Shown here: positions 1 to 6,365 of the stretch, in pieces
Position numbering within the stretch: position 1 is the first letter of the stretch
Layout of the letters: every line of letters starts with the position of its first letter
Assembly (NCBI GenBank): GCA_934589705.1
Contig: CAKTOH010000034.1
Location: forward strand, 1-13,071
Reading direction: 5' to 3'
DNA: 13,071 nucleotides
From: an uncultured Oscillospiraceae bacterium
Lineage (GTDB): Bacteria; Bacillota; Clostridia; Oscillospirales; Oscillospiraceae
Position numbers and translations under genes: made by a program
Notes under the pieces: model-generated
Seen by the model: only the letters and a program-made list of their open reading frames with translations
Databases searched by the model: none
Told to the model about the DNA's origin: nothing

Positions 1-1170
1 GATATGAACGACCGTCAGCTCCGCTTCGTGGTGGACGGCCTGGGCGGCAAGACCAACGGTATGCCCCGTGAGGACGGCTACGACATCACCGTGGCCTCCG
101 AGGTCATGGCTGTTCTGTGCCTGGCTTCCGACATCAACGACCTGAAGGCTCGCCTGGCTCGCCTGGTGGTTGCCTACACCCGGGACGGCAAGCCCGTCAC
201 CGCCGGTGACCTGAACGCCCAGGGCGCTATGGCTGCCCTGCTGAAGGACGCTCTGAAGCCCAACCTGGTTCAGACCCTGGAGCACACCCCCGCTTTCGTA
301 CATGGCGGCCCCTTCGCTAACATTGCCCACGGCTGCAACTCCGTCACCGCTACCAAGATCGCTCTGAAGCTGGGCGATTACGCCATCACCGAGGCTGGCT
401 TCGGCGCTGACCTGGGTGCTGAGAAGTTCCTGGACATCAAGTGCCGTATGGCTGGTCTGAAGCCCTCCTGCGTGGTTCTGGTTGCCACTGCCCGTGCCCT
501 CAAGTACAACGGCGGCGTGCCCAAGGCCGAAACCGGCAAGGAGAATCTGGAGGCTCTGGAGAAGGGCCTGCCCAACCTGCTGCAGCACGTTGAGAACATC
601 ACCAAGGTCTACAAGCTGCCCTGCGTGGTTGCCATCAACCGCTTTCCCACCGACACCGAGGCCGAGCTGAAGCTCATCGAGACCAAGTGCAAGGAGCTGG
701 GCGTGAACGTTGCCCTGTCCGAGGTCTGGGGCAAGGGCGGCGAAGGCGGCATTGAGCTTGCCAAGGAAGTCATCCGTCTGTGTGACCAGCCCAACGACTT
801 CACCTTCTCCTACGAGCTGACCGGCTCCATCAAGGAGAAGATCGAGGCCATCGCCAAGAAGATCTACCACGCCGACGGCGTGAACTTCACCGCCAATGCC
901 GAGAAGCAGATCAAGACCCTGACCGATCTGGGCTACGATCATATGCCCATCTGCATGGCCAAGACCCAGTATTCCTTCTCTGACGATCAGACCAAGCTGG
1001 GCGCGCCCCGGAACTTCACCATCACCGTCCGGAACGTGAAGGTTTCCGCCGGTGCCGGCTTCCTGGTTGCCCTGACCGGCGAGATCATGACCATGCCCGG
1101 TCTGCCCAAGGTTCCCGCCGCCGAGCGCATCGACGTGGACGAGAACGGCAAGATCACCGGCCTGTTCTAA
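1..1170 (+). CDS. fhs: Formate-tetrahydrofolate ligase, C-terminal 389 residues (5' end outside window)
   Basis: Joins formate to tetrahydrofolate using ATP to give 10-formyl-THF in the cytoplasm, the entry step of the folate one-carbon route. The frame is open from base 1 (the first codon GAT gives Asp before MNDR), so the ATG at 4 is internal and the gene starts upstream. About 390 of the usual roughly 556 residues are present; the N-terminal P-loop region lies outside. Seen family signatures, counting from that Met, are [16 protein letters not shown] (21-36), [10 protein letters not shown] (104-113), [13 protein letters not shown] (130-142) and [12 protein letters not shown] (160-171, the second FTHFS signature). 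The C-terminus, [18 protein letters not shown] followed by KITGLF, is typical, so the 3' end is intact. Genes for the next two steps, fchA and folD, follow on the same strand. Codon use is strongly biased to C/G third positions, as in highly expressed genes. Identification is secure. Confidence 0.97.
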   Translation, partial: DMNDRQLRFVVDGLGGKTNGMPREDGYDITVASEVMAVLCLASDINDLKARLARLVVAYTRDGKPVTAGDLNAQGAMAALLKDALKPNLVQTLEHTPAFVHGGPFANIAHGCNSVTATKIALKLGDYAITEAGFGADLGAEKFLDIKCRMAGLKPSCVVLVATARALKYNGGVPKAETGKENLEALEKGLPNLLQHVENITKVYKLPCVVAINRFPTDTEAELKLIETKCKELGVNVALSEVWGKGGEGGIELAKEVIRLCDQPNDFTFSYELTGSIKEKIEAIAKKIYHADGVNFTANAEKQIKTLTDLGYDHMPICMAKTQYSFSDDQTKLGAPRNFTITVRNVKVSAGAGFLVALTGEIMTMPGLPKVPAAERIDVDENGKITGLF

Positions 1171-1451
1171 TTTGCGGCAATCCCACACAGTTGTGTCTGC
1201 GGCCTTCATCGGATCTTTTCCCCCAAGGGTTCGGTTTGCAAAGCTTGAAATACACAAAGTATTCCCGCGCTTTTCAAACCTTCCCTTGAAGAAAAATCTC
1301 TCGATGAATGCACTTGCCGAACTGTGCGGAAATGCCGCACGGAAATGCCGTAAGGCACTTCTGACTTTCCTTTGAAAACACAAAAAGCACAGGTTTCCAC
1401 CTGTGCTTTTTGCGGATTTATCAACCATTCAAAATTTAGGAGAAATTAGCT
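1171..1451 (+). other. Intergenic leader between fhs and fchA with tandem hairpins
   Basis: This 281-bp gap shows no convincing gene; a 67-codon frame inside it has no ribosome binding site or recognisable product. It holds an 11-base direct repeat, CGGAAATGCCG, at 1327-1337 and 1340-1350. A small hairpin GTGCGG(AAATG)CCGCAC lies at 1324-1340 and a shorter one, TGCC(GTAA)GGCA, at 1346-1357. The strong terminator at 1381-1412 comes next. Only 39 bases separate that terminator from the fchA start, too few for a full promoter plus the ribosome binding site. The gap is therefore probably transcribed as the 3' UTR of fhs, the 5' leader of fchA, or both. I could not match it to the THF riboswitch consensus or another known leader. 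Confidence 0.5.
1381..1412 (+). terminator. Perfect 14-bp terminator hairpin upstream of fchA
   Basis: CAAAAAGCACAGGT at 1381-1394 pairs perfectly with ACCTGTGCTTTTTG at 1399-1412 around a TTCC loop. The 3' arm ends in five T, giving an intrinsic terminator; the A-run on the 5' arm would give a U-run for the opposite strand too. It may end fhs transcription or act as an attenuator for fchA-folD, because it sits only 39 bases before the fchA start codon. Confidence 0.85.
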
Positions 1452-2072
1452 ATGGATATGACTATGGAATCCTGCCGGACCTTCGTGGAGGTGCTGGCAT
1501 CCAACGCTCCCGCTCCCGGCGGCGGCGGCGCGGCGGCTCTGGTGGGTGCCATCGGCACTGCCCTGGGCAACATGGTTGGCTCTCTCACCGTTGGCAAGAA
1601 GAAGTACGCCGACGTGGAGGCGGAGATCATCGCCCTGAAAGCCAAGTGCGACGCTTTGCAGACCGAGCTTCTGAACCAGGTGGAAGCCGACGACAAGGGC
1701 TTCGTGCCTCTGGCCAAGGCCTACGGCATTCCCAAGGACGACCCCAACCGGGACAAGATTCTGGAGGAGGCCACCGTCACCGCCTGCGCCGTGCCCATGC
1801 ACATCATGGAGCTGTGCTGTGAAGCGATCGACTACATCTCCGTCTTCGCCGCCAAGGGTTCCCGTCTGGCCGTGTCCGACGCGGGCTGCGGCGCGGTGTG
1901 CTGCAAGGCCGCTTTGCAGGCCGCTTCCCTCAACGTGTTCATCAACACCAAGAGCCTGAAAAACCGGGAAGTCGCCGAGGAAATGAACGCCAAGGCAAAC
2001 GGTATGCTCACCAAGTACTGCGCCCTGGCCGACGAAATCTTCAACACCGTCAAGGCCGGATTTGGTCAGTAA
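1452..2072 (+). CDS. fchA: Methenyl-THF cyclohydrolase, FchA / FTCD_C family
   Basis: Hydrolyses 5,10-methenyl-THF to 10-formyl-THF or runs the reverse, linking the ligase and dehydrogenase steps. The 206-residue protein is one cyclodeaminase/cyclohydrolase (FTCD_C) domain, the usual length for stand-alone FchA. The diagnostic N-terminal part is a Phe/Leu-rich helix followed by NAPAPGGGGAAALVGAIG (18-35), then GNMVGSLTVGKKKY and an all-helical body ending in a long helix. The start at 1452 has AGGAG at 1438-1442, nine bases upstream. It is followed after 50 bases by folD, whose own ribosome binding site lies in the gap, so the two form a short operon. FTCD_C proteins also occur as formimidoyl-THF cyclodeaminase in histidine breakdown; the fhs-folD context favours the cyclohydrolase role. 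Expression may depend on the hairpin just upstream. Confidence 0.92.
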   Translation: MDMTMESCRTFVEVLASNAPAPGGGGAAALVGAIGTALGNMVGSLTVGKKKYADVEAEIIALKAKCDALQTELLNQVEADDKGFVPLAKAYGIPKDDPNRDKILEEATVTACAVPMHIMELCCEAIDYISVFAAKGSRLAVSDAGCGAVCCKAALQAASLNVFINTKSLKNREVAEEMNAKANGMLTKYCALADEIFNTVKAGFGQ

Positions 2073-2122
2073 TTTTCGCTTTTCCGCAGAAAATTCAGAT
2101 ACTTATTTAGGAGGAAATCACA

Positions 2123-3001
2123 ATGGCAAAACTGCTGCTGGGCAAGGAAGTTACCGATGCCCTGAACGCCGATCTGCAAACGCGCACCGCCGCCCTGCGG
2201 GAAAAGGGCATCGTCCCCACCCTGGGCATTATCCGGGTAGGCGCGAACCCCAGTGACCTGAGCTACGAGAAGGGCGCCATGAAGCGGGCTGAGCTGGTAG
2301 GCGTGGAGGTCAAAAAGTACGAGCTTCCCGAGGACGCCACCAAGGAGCAGGTTCTGGCGGTCATCGATGAGGTCAACGCCGACGAAACCATTCACGGCGT
2401 GCTCATGTTCCGGCCCCTGCCCAAGCACCTGAAGGCCGATCAGAACGAAATCTGCAACCGTCTGGCTCCCCAGAAGGATGTGGACTGCATGACCCACCTG
2501 TCCAACGCCGGTGTGTTCGAGGGCCTGAAGGATCTGGGCTTCGCCCCCTGCACCCCCGCCGCCTGCATGGAGATTCTGGACTTCTACGGCATCGACTGCA
2601 AGGGCAAGAACGCCGTGGTCATCGGCCGCTCTCTGGTGGTCGGCAAGCCCGCCGCCATGATGCTCATGGGCAAGAACGCCACCGTCACCGTCTGCCACAC
2701 CAAGACCGTGAACACCGCGGAAATCTGCAAGGGCGCGGACATCATCGTCTCCGCCGCCGGTGTGCTGAACTCCCTGACCGCCGACTTCGTCCGTCCCGGA
2801 CAGATTGTCATCGACGTGTCCATCAACTGGGATGCCAACAAGCCCAACGCCAAGGGCGGTCTGGGCGGTATCGCCGGTGACGCCAAGTTCGACGAGGTGG
2901 AGCCCATCGTGGACGCCATCACCCCCGTTCCCGGCGGTGTAGGCTCCGTGACCACCAGCGTGCTGATGAAGCATGTCGTAGAGGCCGCCGAGCGGGTCTG
3001 A
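2123..3001 (+). CDS. folD: Methylene-THF dehydrogenase, FolD family, cyclohydrolase residues missing
   Basis: Interconverts 5,10-methylene-THF and 5,10-methenyl-THF with NAD(P). The 292-residue length is normal, with a catalytic domain (about 1-120 plus the C-terminal helix) and a Rossmann domain bearing VVIGRSLVVGKP (165-176). In a gap-free alignment from memory to the human MTHFD1 D/C domain, Tyr52 matches Tyr48 and Asp125 matches Asp121 in KDVDC. The catalytic Lys56 is replaced by Ala52 (SYEKGAMKR) and Gln100 by Phe96 (LMFRPLP instead of VQLPLP). The C-terminal signature reads PGGVGSVT (270-277) instead of PGGVGPMT. Lys56 and Gln100 serve the cyclohydrolase reaction in classical bifunctional FolD, so this protein is inferred to be a dehydrogenase only, with FchA next door doing the other step. 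AGGAGG at 2109-2114, eight bases from the ATG, fixes the start. The cofactor (NAD or NADP) cannot be read with confidence. Confidence 0.93.
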   Translation: MAKLLLGKEVTDALNADLQTRTAALREKGIVPTLGIIRVGANPSDLSYEKGAMKRAELVGVEVKKYELPEDATKEQVLAVIDEVNADETIHGVLMFRPLPKHLKADQNEICNRLAPQKDVDCMTHLSNAGVFEGLKDLGFAPCTPAACMEILDFYGIDCKGKNAVVIGRSLVVGKPAAMMLMGKNATVTVCHTKTVNTAEICKGADIIVSAAGVLNSLTADFVRPGQIVIDVSINWDANKPNAKGGLGGIAGDAKFDEVEPIVDAITPVPGGVGSVTTSVLMKHVVEAAERV

Positions 3002-3022
3002 GTTATCGCATAGCATAATATT

Positions 3023-3057
3023 ACAGGGAGCAGCTAATCGCTGCTCCCTGTTCTTTT
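3023..3057 (+). terminator. Intrinsic terminator after folD
   Basis: A perfect 12-bp stem, ACAGGGAGCAGC at 3023-3034 with GCTGCTCCCTGT at 3040-3051, has a TAATC loop and is followed by a T-rich run (TTCTTTT). It begins 21 bases after the folD stop and closes the fchA-folD unit. Confidence 0.92.
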
Positions 3058-3146
3058 AACGGGATACTATGTCACTGCGAACCACAAAGTCCACAGGCGT
3101 GTAGAGTAGTGCAAAGTCGAGGGCTTCACAGCTTCCGGTTTCGATA

Positions 3147-3638
3147 TTAGGAAAATGCCCCACCCCACATTTCATCCATTACTCGAAAGCCGTTCGGCAC
3201 TCTTTCATAGCTGCATTTTGCCGTATCATTCAGGTAGGGCACAGTCCAAAATATAGCGATTTCCTGTACAGAATCATTTTCTTCCGCCAACGTAGCTGCA
3301 AGATCATCAGAGTACATTTTCAGAACTGTTTTTGACAGTTTTCCGCTGTTTCTTGTATTCCAAGTTAAATGAACAAGCGCAATATAGTCATCTTCTTTCT
3401 CCGTACCCAGGTCATCGTTGATCGTAATTCCATCAATAACAGTATTGTAGTATTCTTCTTCAATCCGCTCACTGAGGATCTTCTCAATTTGTTCTTTCTC
3501 CGTCAGTGCAACCGTTTCCTCTGCTGTCGTGCTCAACTCAATTTCAGAGCTTGCATTAGTCCCGTCTTGTTTTGTTCCGCAAGCGCAGAGCAGCAAGCAT
3601 AGTACAAGTGCTGACAGTAGTAAAAATCTCTTTCGCAT
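3147..3638 (-). CDS. Small secreted lipoprotein of unknown function
   Basis: I do not recognise a family. The 163-residue product starts with a lipoprotein signal peptide: MRKR, a hydrophobic run LLLSALVLCLLL, then the lipobox LCAC with the acylated Cys at residue 20. A Ser/Thr/Glu-rich linker (about 22-45) leads to a mixed alpha/beta domain of about 115 residues beginning KEQIEKILSERIEEEYY and ending YERVPNGFRVMDEMWGG. It should sit on the outer face of the cytoplasmic membrane. The start at 3638 is supported by GGGAGG on the minus strand (3648-3653), nine bases away. Base composition is clearly AT-richer than the folate and cit genes, with many AT-ending codons, as in the second lipoprotein gene at the far end of the window; this hints at later acquisition. 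It is transcribed away from the adjacent XRE regulator gene, which could control it, but no shared operator is proven. Confidence 0.8.
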   Translation of the reverse strand: MRKRFLLLSALVLCLLLCACGTKQDGTNASSEIELSTTAEETVALTEKEQIEKILSERIEEEYYNTVIDGITINDDLGTEKEDDYIALVHLTWNTRNSGKLSKTVLKMYSDDLAATLAEENDSVQEIAIFWTVPYLNDTAKCSYERVPNGFRVMDEMWGGAFS

Positions 3639-3836
3639 TTATAATTACCTCCCAAGCCTTTTCGTTAAATCAACATCATTTGTCCGGATATTCCGGCCGC
3701 TTCTTTCTCCATTCCATGCACCTCGTTTTCATATTTTTAACTATAAGCACAAATAATAGCCCATAGCGTTTATGTAATCTTAGCATTTCTGCCTATATAA
3801 TTCAAGTAGTATTTTACTACATAGGCGGTATTTTTT
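3639..3836. promoter_or_regulatory. Divergent intergenic region, lipoprotein gene and XRE gene
   Basis: A 198-bp AT-rich gap between divergent genes. A TATAAT box at 3796-3801 is a plausible -10 for the XRE gene, but I see no good -35 at the right distance. A perfect inverted repeat, GTAGTA-TTT-TACTAC, lies at 3806-3820 just downstream of that box. A second small palindrome, CCGGA-TAT-TCCGG, is at 3684-3696 on the lipoprotein side. No clear minus-strand promoter was found. Confidence 0.45.
3806..3820. promoter_or_regulatory. Candidate operator of the XRE regulator
   Basis: The 15-bp perfect palindrome GTAGTATTTTACTAC lies between a TATAAT box (3796-3801) and the AGGCGG ribosome binding site (3823-3828) of the XRE gene. 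Its position at the expected transcription start suits an autorepression site for a dimeric helix-turn-helix protein. This role is inferred from position and symmetry only. Confidence 0.4.
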
Positions 3837-4169
3837 ATGGATTATTACAAAATCGGTCAGAAGATACGCAAAATCCGCAAAGCCCATGGCCTCTCTCAGG
3901 AAGAATTGGCGGAACGAATCGGTATCTCCACCACCCATATGAGTCATATTGAAACCGGAAATACAAAATTAAGCCTGCCGGTTTTCGTTGACATTGCCGC
4001 CGCTTTGGAAGTGCGAACCGACGAGCTGCTGGACACTCCCGCAGTTAAGACCACCAGCACCTCCCTGGATGATATTGCCGCCGTATTGGAACGCTGCTCC
4101 GCTCAGGAAGCGAAAGTCATTGCGGATATTGTAAAGGCCGCAAAAATTTCCATTGAAAAGTACCTTTGA
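3837..4169 (+). CDS. XRE-family helix-turn-helix transcriptional regulator
   Basis: A 110-residue cytoplasmic DNA-binding protein. An N-terminal Cro/C1-type HTH domain spans about residues 6-61: IGQKIRKIRKAHGLSQEELAE (helices 1-2), RIGISTTHMSHIETGNT (recognition helix region) and LSLPVFVDIAAALEVRTDELL. The remaining 45 residues form a short helical tail (SLDDIAAVLERCSAQEAKVIADIVKA), probably for dimerisation; there is no ligand-binding or peptidase domain. The ATG at 3837 has AGGCGG eight bases upstream. It is a single-gene transcript closed by the terminator five bases after the stop. Likely targets are its own promoter (palindrome at 3806-3820) and possibly the divergent lipoprotein gene. 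The family call is secure, the target is not. Confidence 0.9.
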   Translation: MDYYKIGQKIRKIRKAHGLSQEELAERIGISTTHMSHIETGNTKLSLPVFVDIAAALEVRTDELLDTPAVKTTSTSLDDIAAVLERCSAQEAKVIADIVKAAKISIEKYL

Positions 4170-4173
4170 TAAA

Positions 4174-4220
4174 AAGAAGCACATCACTTCTGATTTTCAG
4201 AAATGATGTGCTTCTTATTT
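4174..4220. terminator. Bidirectional terminator between convergent genes
   Basis: AAGAAGCACATCA at 4174-4186 pairs with TGATGTGCTTCTT at 4204-4216. One C-A mismatch (4187/4203) and a further five pairs, TTCTG/CAGAA, extend the stem to an ATTTT loop. T-rich sequence follows on the plus strand (4216-4222) and an A-run precedes the stem (4171-4175), giving a U-run on the minus strand. It can therefore serve both the XRE gene and the convergent YhaN-like gene. Confidence 0.9.
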
Positions 4221-4247
4221 TATTATCTTGGAAGGGGGCGCGTCTGG

Positions 4248-6365
4248 TTACGCATTTTTCTCCCGGTTTTGGCAGGTAAAGCAGATGACCTGCTTGTTTT
4301 TTGCCATTTCCTTGAGGATTTTCAAAGCCTGAGCCATGCGGCCATCGTCAAAGCGCACCAGGGCATCGTCCAGCACCAGCGGGGCCTCCGGGGTCAGCTC
4401 CTCCGCCACTGCCAGCCGCAGGGACAGGTACAGCTGGTCCACCGTACCGTCGCTGCGCCAGATGGCATCGTGAAGCACGTCCTCCTGCCCGGCTCCCGCC
4501 TGCAAGGAGAAATCCTCCCCCATGGTCAGGCTGTGATACCGGTTTTCCGTCAGAGCACTGAGGATTTCCTGGGCTCGCTGGGTGATTCGGGGGGCGAACC
4601 GCCGCTGCAAGGAAGACCGAGCCTGGGACAGAGTGTCCAGGGCAATGGTCAGAGCCTCATAGGTTTCCTCCAGCCGGGCAATCCGATCCGCCACACGCTT
4701 GCGCTGCAAGCCCAATTCCTGGGGACTTCCCAGAATTTCCATCCGCCCCTGGTACTGACCCAGCCGGTTTTGCAGCCGCTGCTGCTCCGCCGCGCACTCG
4801 GCCAGGAGATTGGCGGTTTCCGCCTCGTTCTGAGTCAGGTTGTCCTGGAAGGCCGGCTTTTCCACAGGCCGCACCATGGAGCTGAGCGCCTCGAAATGCT
4901 GCCGGGCCAGCGCCGCCTCCCGGCGAGACTGCTCACAGCTTTCCCACTGACGCTGAGCCTGCTGCCAGAATTCCAGCACTTCCTCCGGCTCCTGAAGGCC
5001 GCACAGGGAGTCCCGCCGCTTGCGCAGAACCATCAGCCGCACTTCCAGGTCGCTGGTGACTTCCTGATAGGTTTTCAGCTCCTCGGAGTAATTCTCCACC
5101 GCCTGCTCGAATTCCGCAATGGGCGCCGTCCACTGCTTCCAGTCGGCGGTGCCGTATTTTTCCACGATGGACGCCGTCTGCCGCCTGCCCTGGGTGTATT
5201 GCCACACCCCCAGAAGCAGGGATGCCAGTCCCGCCGCCCCCGCCAGTGCCGCAAAAGCATAGGCAGTCAGATTCACCAGAACCCCCGCCGCCAGCAAGCC
5301 CACAATGCCCACAGCCATGAATACCAGGGGCAGCTTGCCCCCGGACAGCTGGGTCAGCTGCTTGGCGTCCTCCCGGGCCATGGCTCGGGCGTCCTCAGCA
5401 GTCAGGCCGGTGAAGGGATTGGGCATTTCCGGCTTCTGGGGCTGGGAGGGGGCATTCCGCTCCTCCTCCCGGATGGCGTTCCACTGATCCCGGAAGCTGC
5501 GAAGCTCCCGAACCTTTTCCTCGGTCTCCATCCGGGGCGGCAGGGTGGCGCACAGGGTCTCCAACTGATTCAGCGTTTCCTCCGCCTGGGTCATGGCATC
5601 CCGAGCCTGAGCCACCTGCACCGCATCCCTGGCCTGCTTTTCGTAGGCCAAGGCCTGCTGGTGATTGTACAACTGCTTGAGCCAGGATTTGACCTCCTGA
5701 ATCCGCTCCCGGAGCTTATTCGACTGGATATCCAGAGATTCCAGCTCGGTGAGCTTCTGCTCCAGCTGTTCCAGCTGAGCCTCCGCCTGGGGAAGCAAAC
5801 CGGACTTATTGTAGCGGCATTTGTTCCGCAAGTCTTTCAGCTGAGCCGCCAGCCGGTCTGCCGCGCCGCTTTCGTCGCCGGTGGTGACCAGGGCGTTGAG
5901 TCTGCGCCGCAGAGCCTCGTCCTGGGTCACGGGCAGGTCGGAAAAACGGATGAAGCCCGCCCGGCGGTACACCGTCTGCTCCACACCCAAAAGCATGGCT
6001 CCGCAGTTGGCGGCGTTCAGCTCCTCAACCGGAAGACCCGAAAGGGTTTCGTAGGCCCGGAACTCCCCCAGGGGCACCCGCCGCTTGGTGCTGCGCTCGA
6101 TGGTAATGTCCCGGCCGTTCCAGTTCAGGTCAATCCGGCCGGACATGGGGCTGCCCGACCAGGGCTGATACCGCTCCTTGTCCGCCAGAGCCGTCTTCGT
6201 GCTCTTGACCCGGGTATCCAGGCCGTAGAGCATGGCCAGCAGGAAGGCACACCAGGTGCTTTTGCCCCACTCGTTGGGGGCGGTGATGATGTTCAGACCC
6301 GGCTCCAGGGTCAGGGTCTCGTGCTCCAGCTTGCCGAAGGTAGCCGTCATTTTGTAAATTCTCAC
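4248..6365 (-). CDS. SbcC/Rad50-like AAA ATPase with internal membrane helices (YhaN type)
   Basis: A 705-residue SMC-like ATPase, the inferred partner of the nuclease encoded just upstream. The N-terminal half-domain has FGKLEHETLTLEPGLNIITA and a Walker A variant APNEWGKST (29-37). Coiled-coil segments (about 165-310 and 400-580) flank a centre with two hydrophobic helices (about 345-366 and 367-389), as in YhaN and unlike classical SbcC. The C-terminal half-domain has the signature region SDGTVDQLYLSLRLA (from about 638) and Walker B LVLDD with the following D-loop (about 663-675). It ends VICFTCQ, with Gln where many relatives have the switch His. At 705 residues it is shorter than YhaN or SbcC (roughly 950-1050). 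The start is GTG at 6365, overlapping the nuclease stop by four bases (GTGA) with GGGAGG seven bases upstream; the longer open frame to 6512 is a shadow. No zinc-hook CxxC is seen. Confidence 0.85.
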   Translation of the reverse strand: MRIYKMTATFGKLEHETLTLEPGLNIITAPNEWGKSTWCAFLLAMLYGLDTRVKSTKTALADKERYQPWSGSPMSGRIDLNWNGRDITIERSTKRRVPLGEFRAYETLSGLPVEELNAANCGAMLLGVEQTVYRRAGFIRFSDLPVTQDEALRRRLNALVTTGDESGAADRLAAQLKDLRNKCRYNKSGLLPQAEAQLEQLEQKLTELESLDIQSNKLRERIQEVKSWLKQLYNHQQALAYEKQARDAVQVAQARDAMTQAEETLNQLETLCATLPPRMETEEKVRELRSFRDQWNAIREEERNAPSQPQKPEMPNPFTGLTAEDARAMAREDAKQLTQLSGGKLPLVFMAVGIVGLLAAGVLVNLTAYAFAALAGAAGLASLLLGVWQYTQGRRQTASIVEKYGTADWKQWTAPIAEFEQAVENYSEELKTYQEVTSDLEVRLMVLRKRRDSLCGLQEPEEVLEFWQQAQRQWESCEQSRREAALARQHFEALSSMVRPVEKPAFQDNLTQNEAETANLLAECAAEQQRLQNRLGQYQGRMEILGSPQELGLQRKRVADRIARLEETYEALTIALDTLSQARSSLQRRFAPRITQRAQEILSALTENRYHSLTMGEDFSLQAGAGQEDVLHDAIWRSDGTVDQLYLSLRLAVAEELTPEAPLVLDDALVRFDDGRMAQALKILKEMAKNKQVICFTCQNREKNA

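Noticed and set aside
1172..1375. A 67-codon frame directly after fhs
   Set aside because: No ribosome binding site, no recognisable product and it runs over the tandem hairpins of the leader. Treated as non-coding.
1171..1451. THF riboswitch before fchA
   Set aside because: I looked for the conserved core segments known from folate-transport leaders and did not find them; only simple hairpins and a terminator are visible.
2066..3016. A 316-codon minus-strand frame across folD
   Set aside because: Low-complexity Gly/His/Val-rich translation with no family features; folD on the plus strand explains the region. The long minus-strand frame at 10583-11881 over the MATE gene is a shadow for the same reason.
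3684..3696. Small palindrome CCGGA-TAT-TCCGG as an operator of the lipoprotein gene
   Set aside because: Only five pairs and not placed relative to a recognisable promoter; too likely by chance to list as a separate site.
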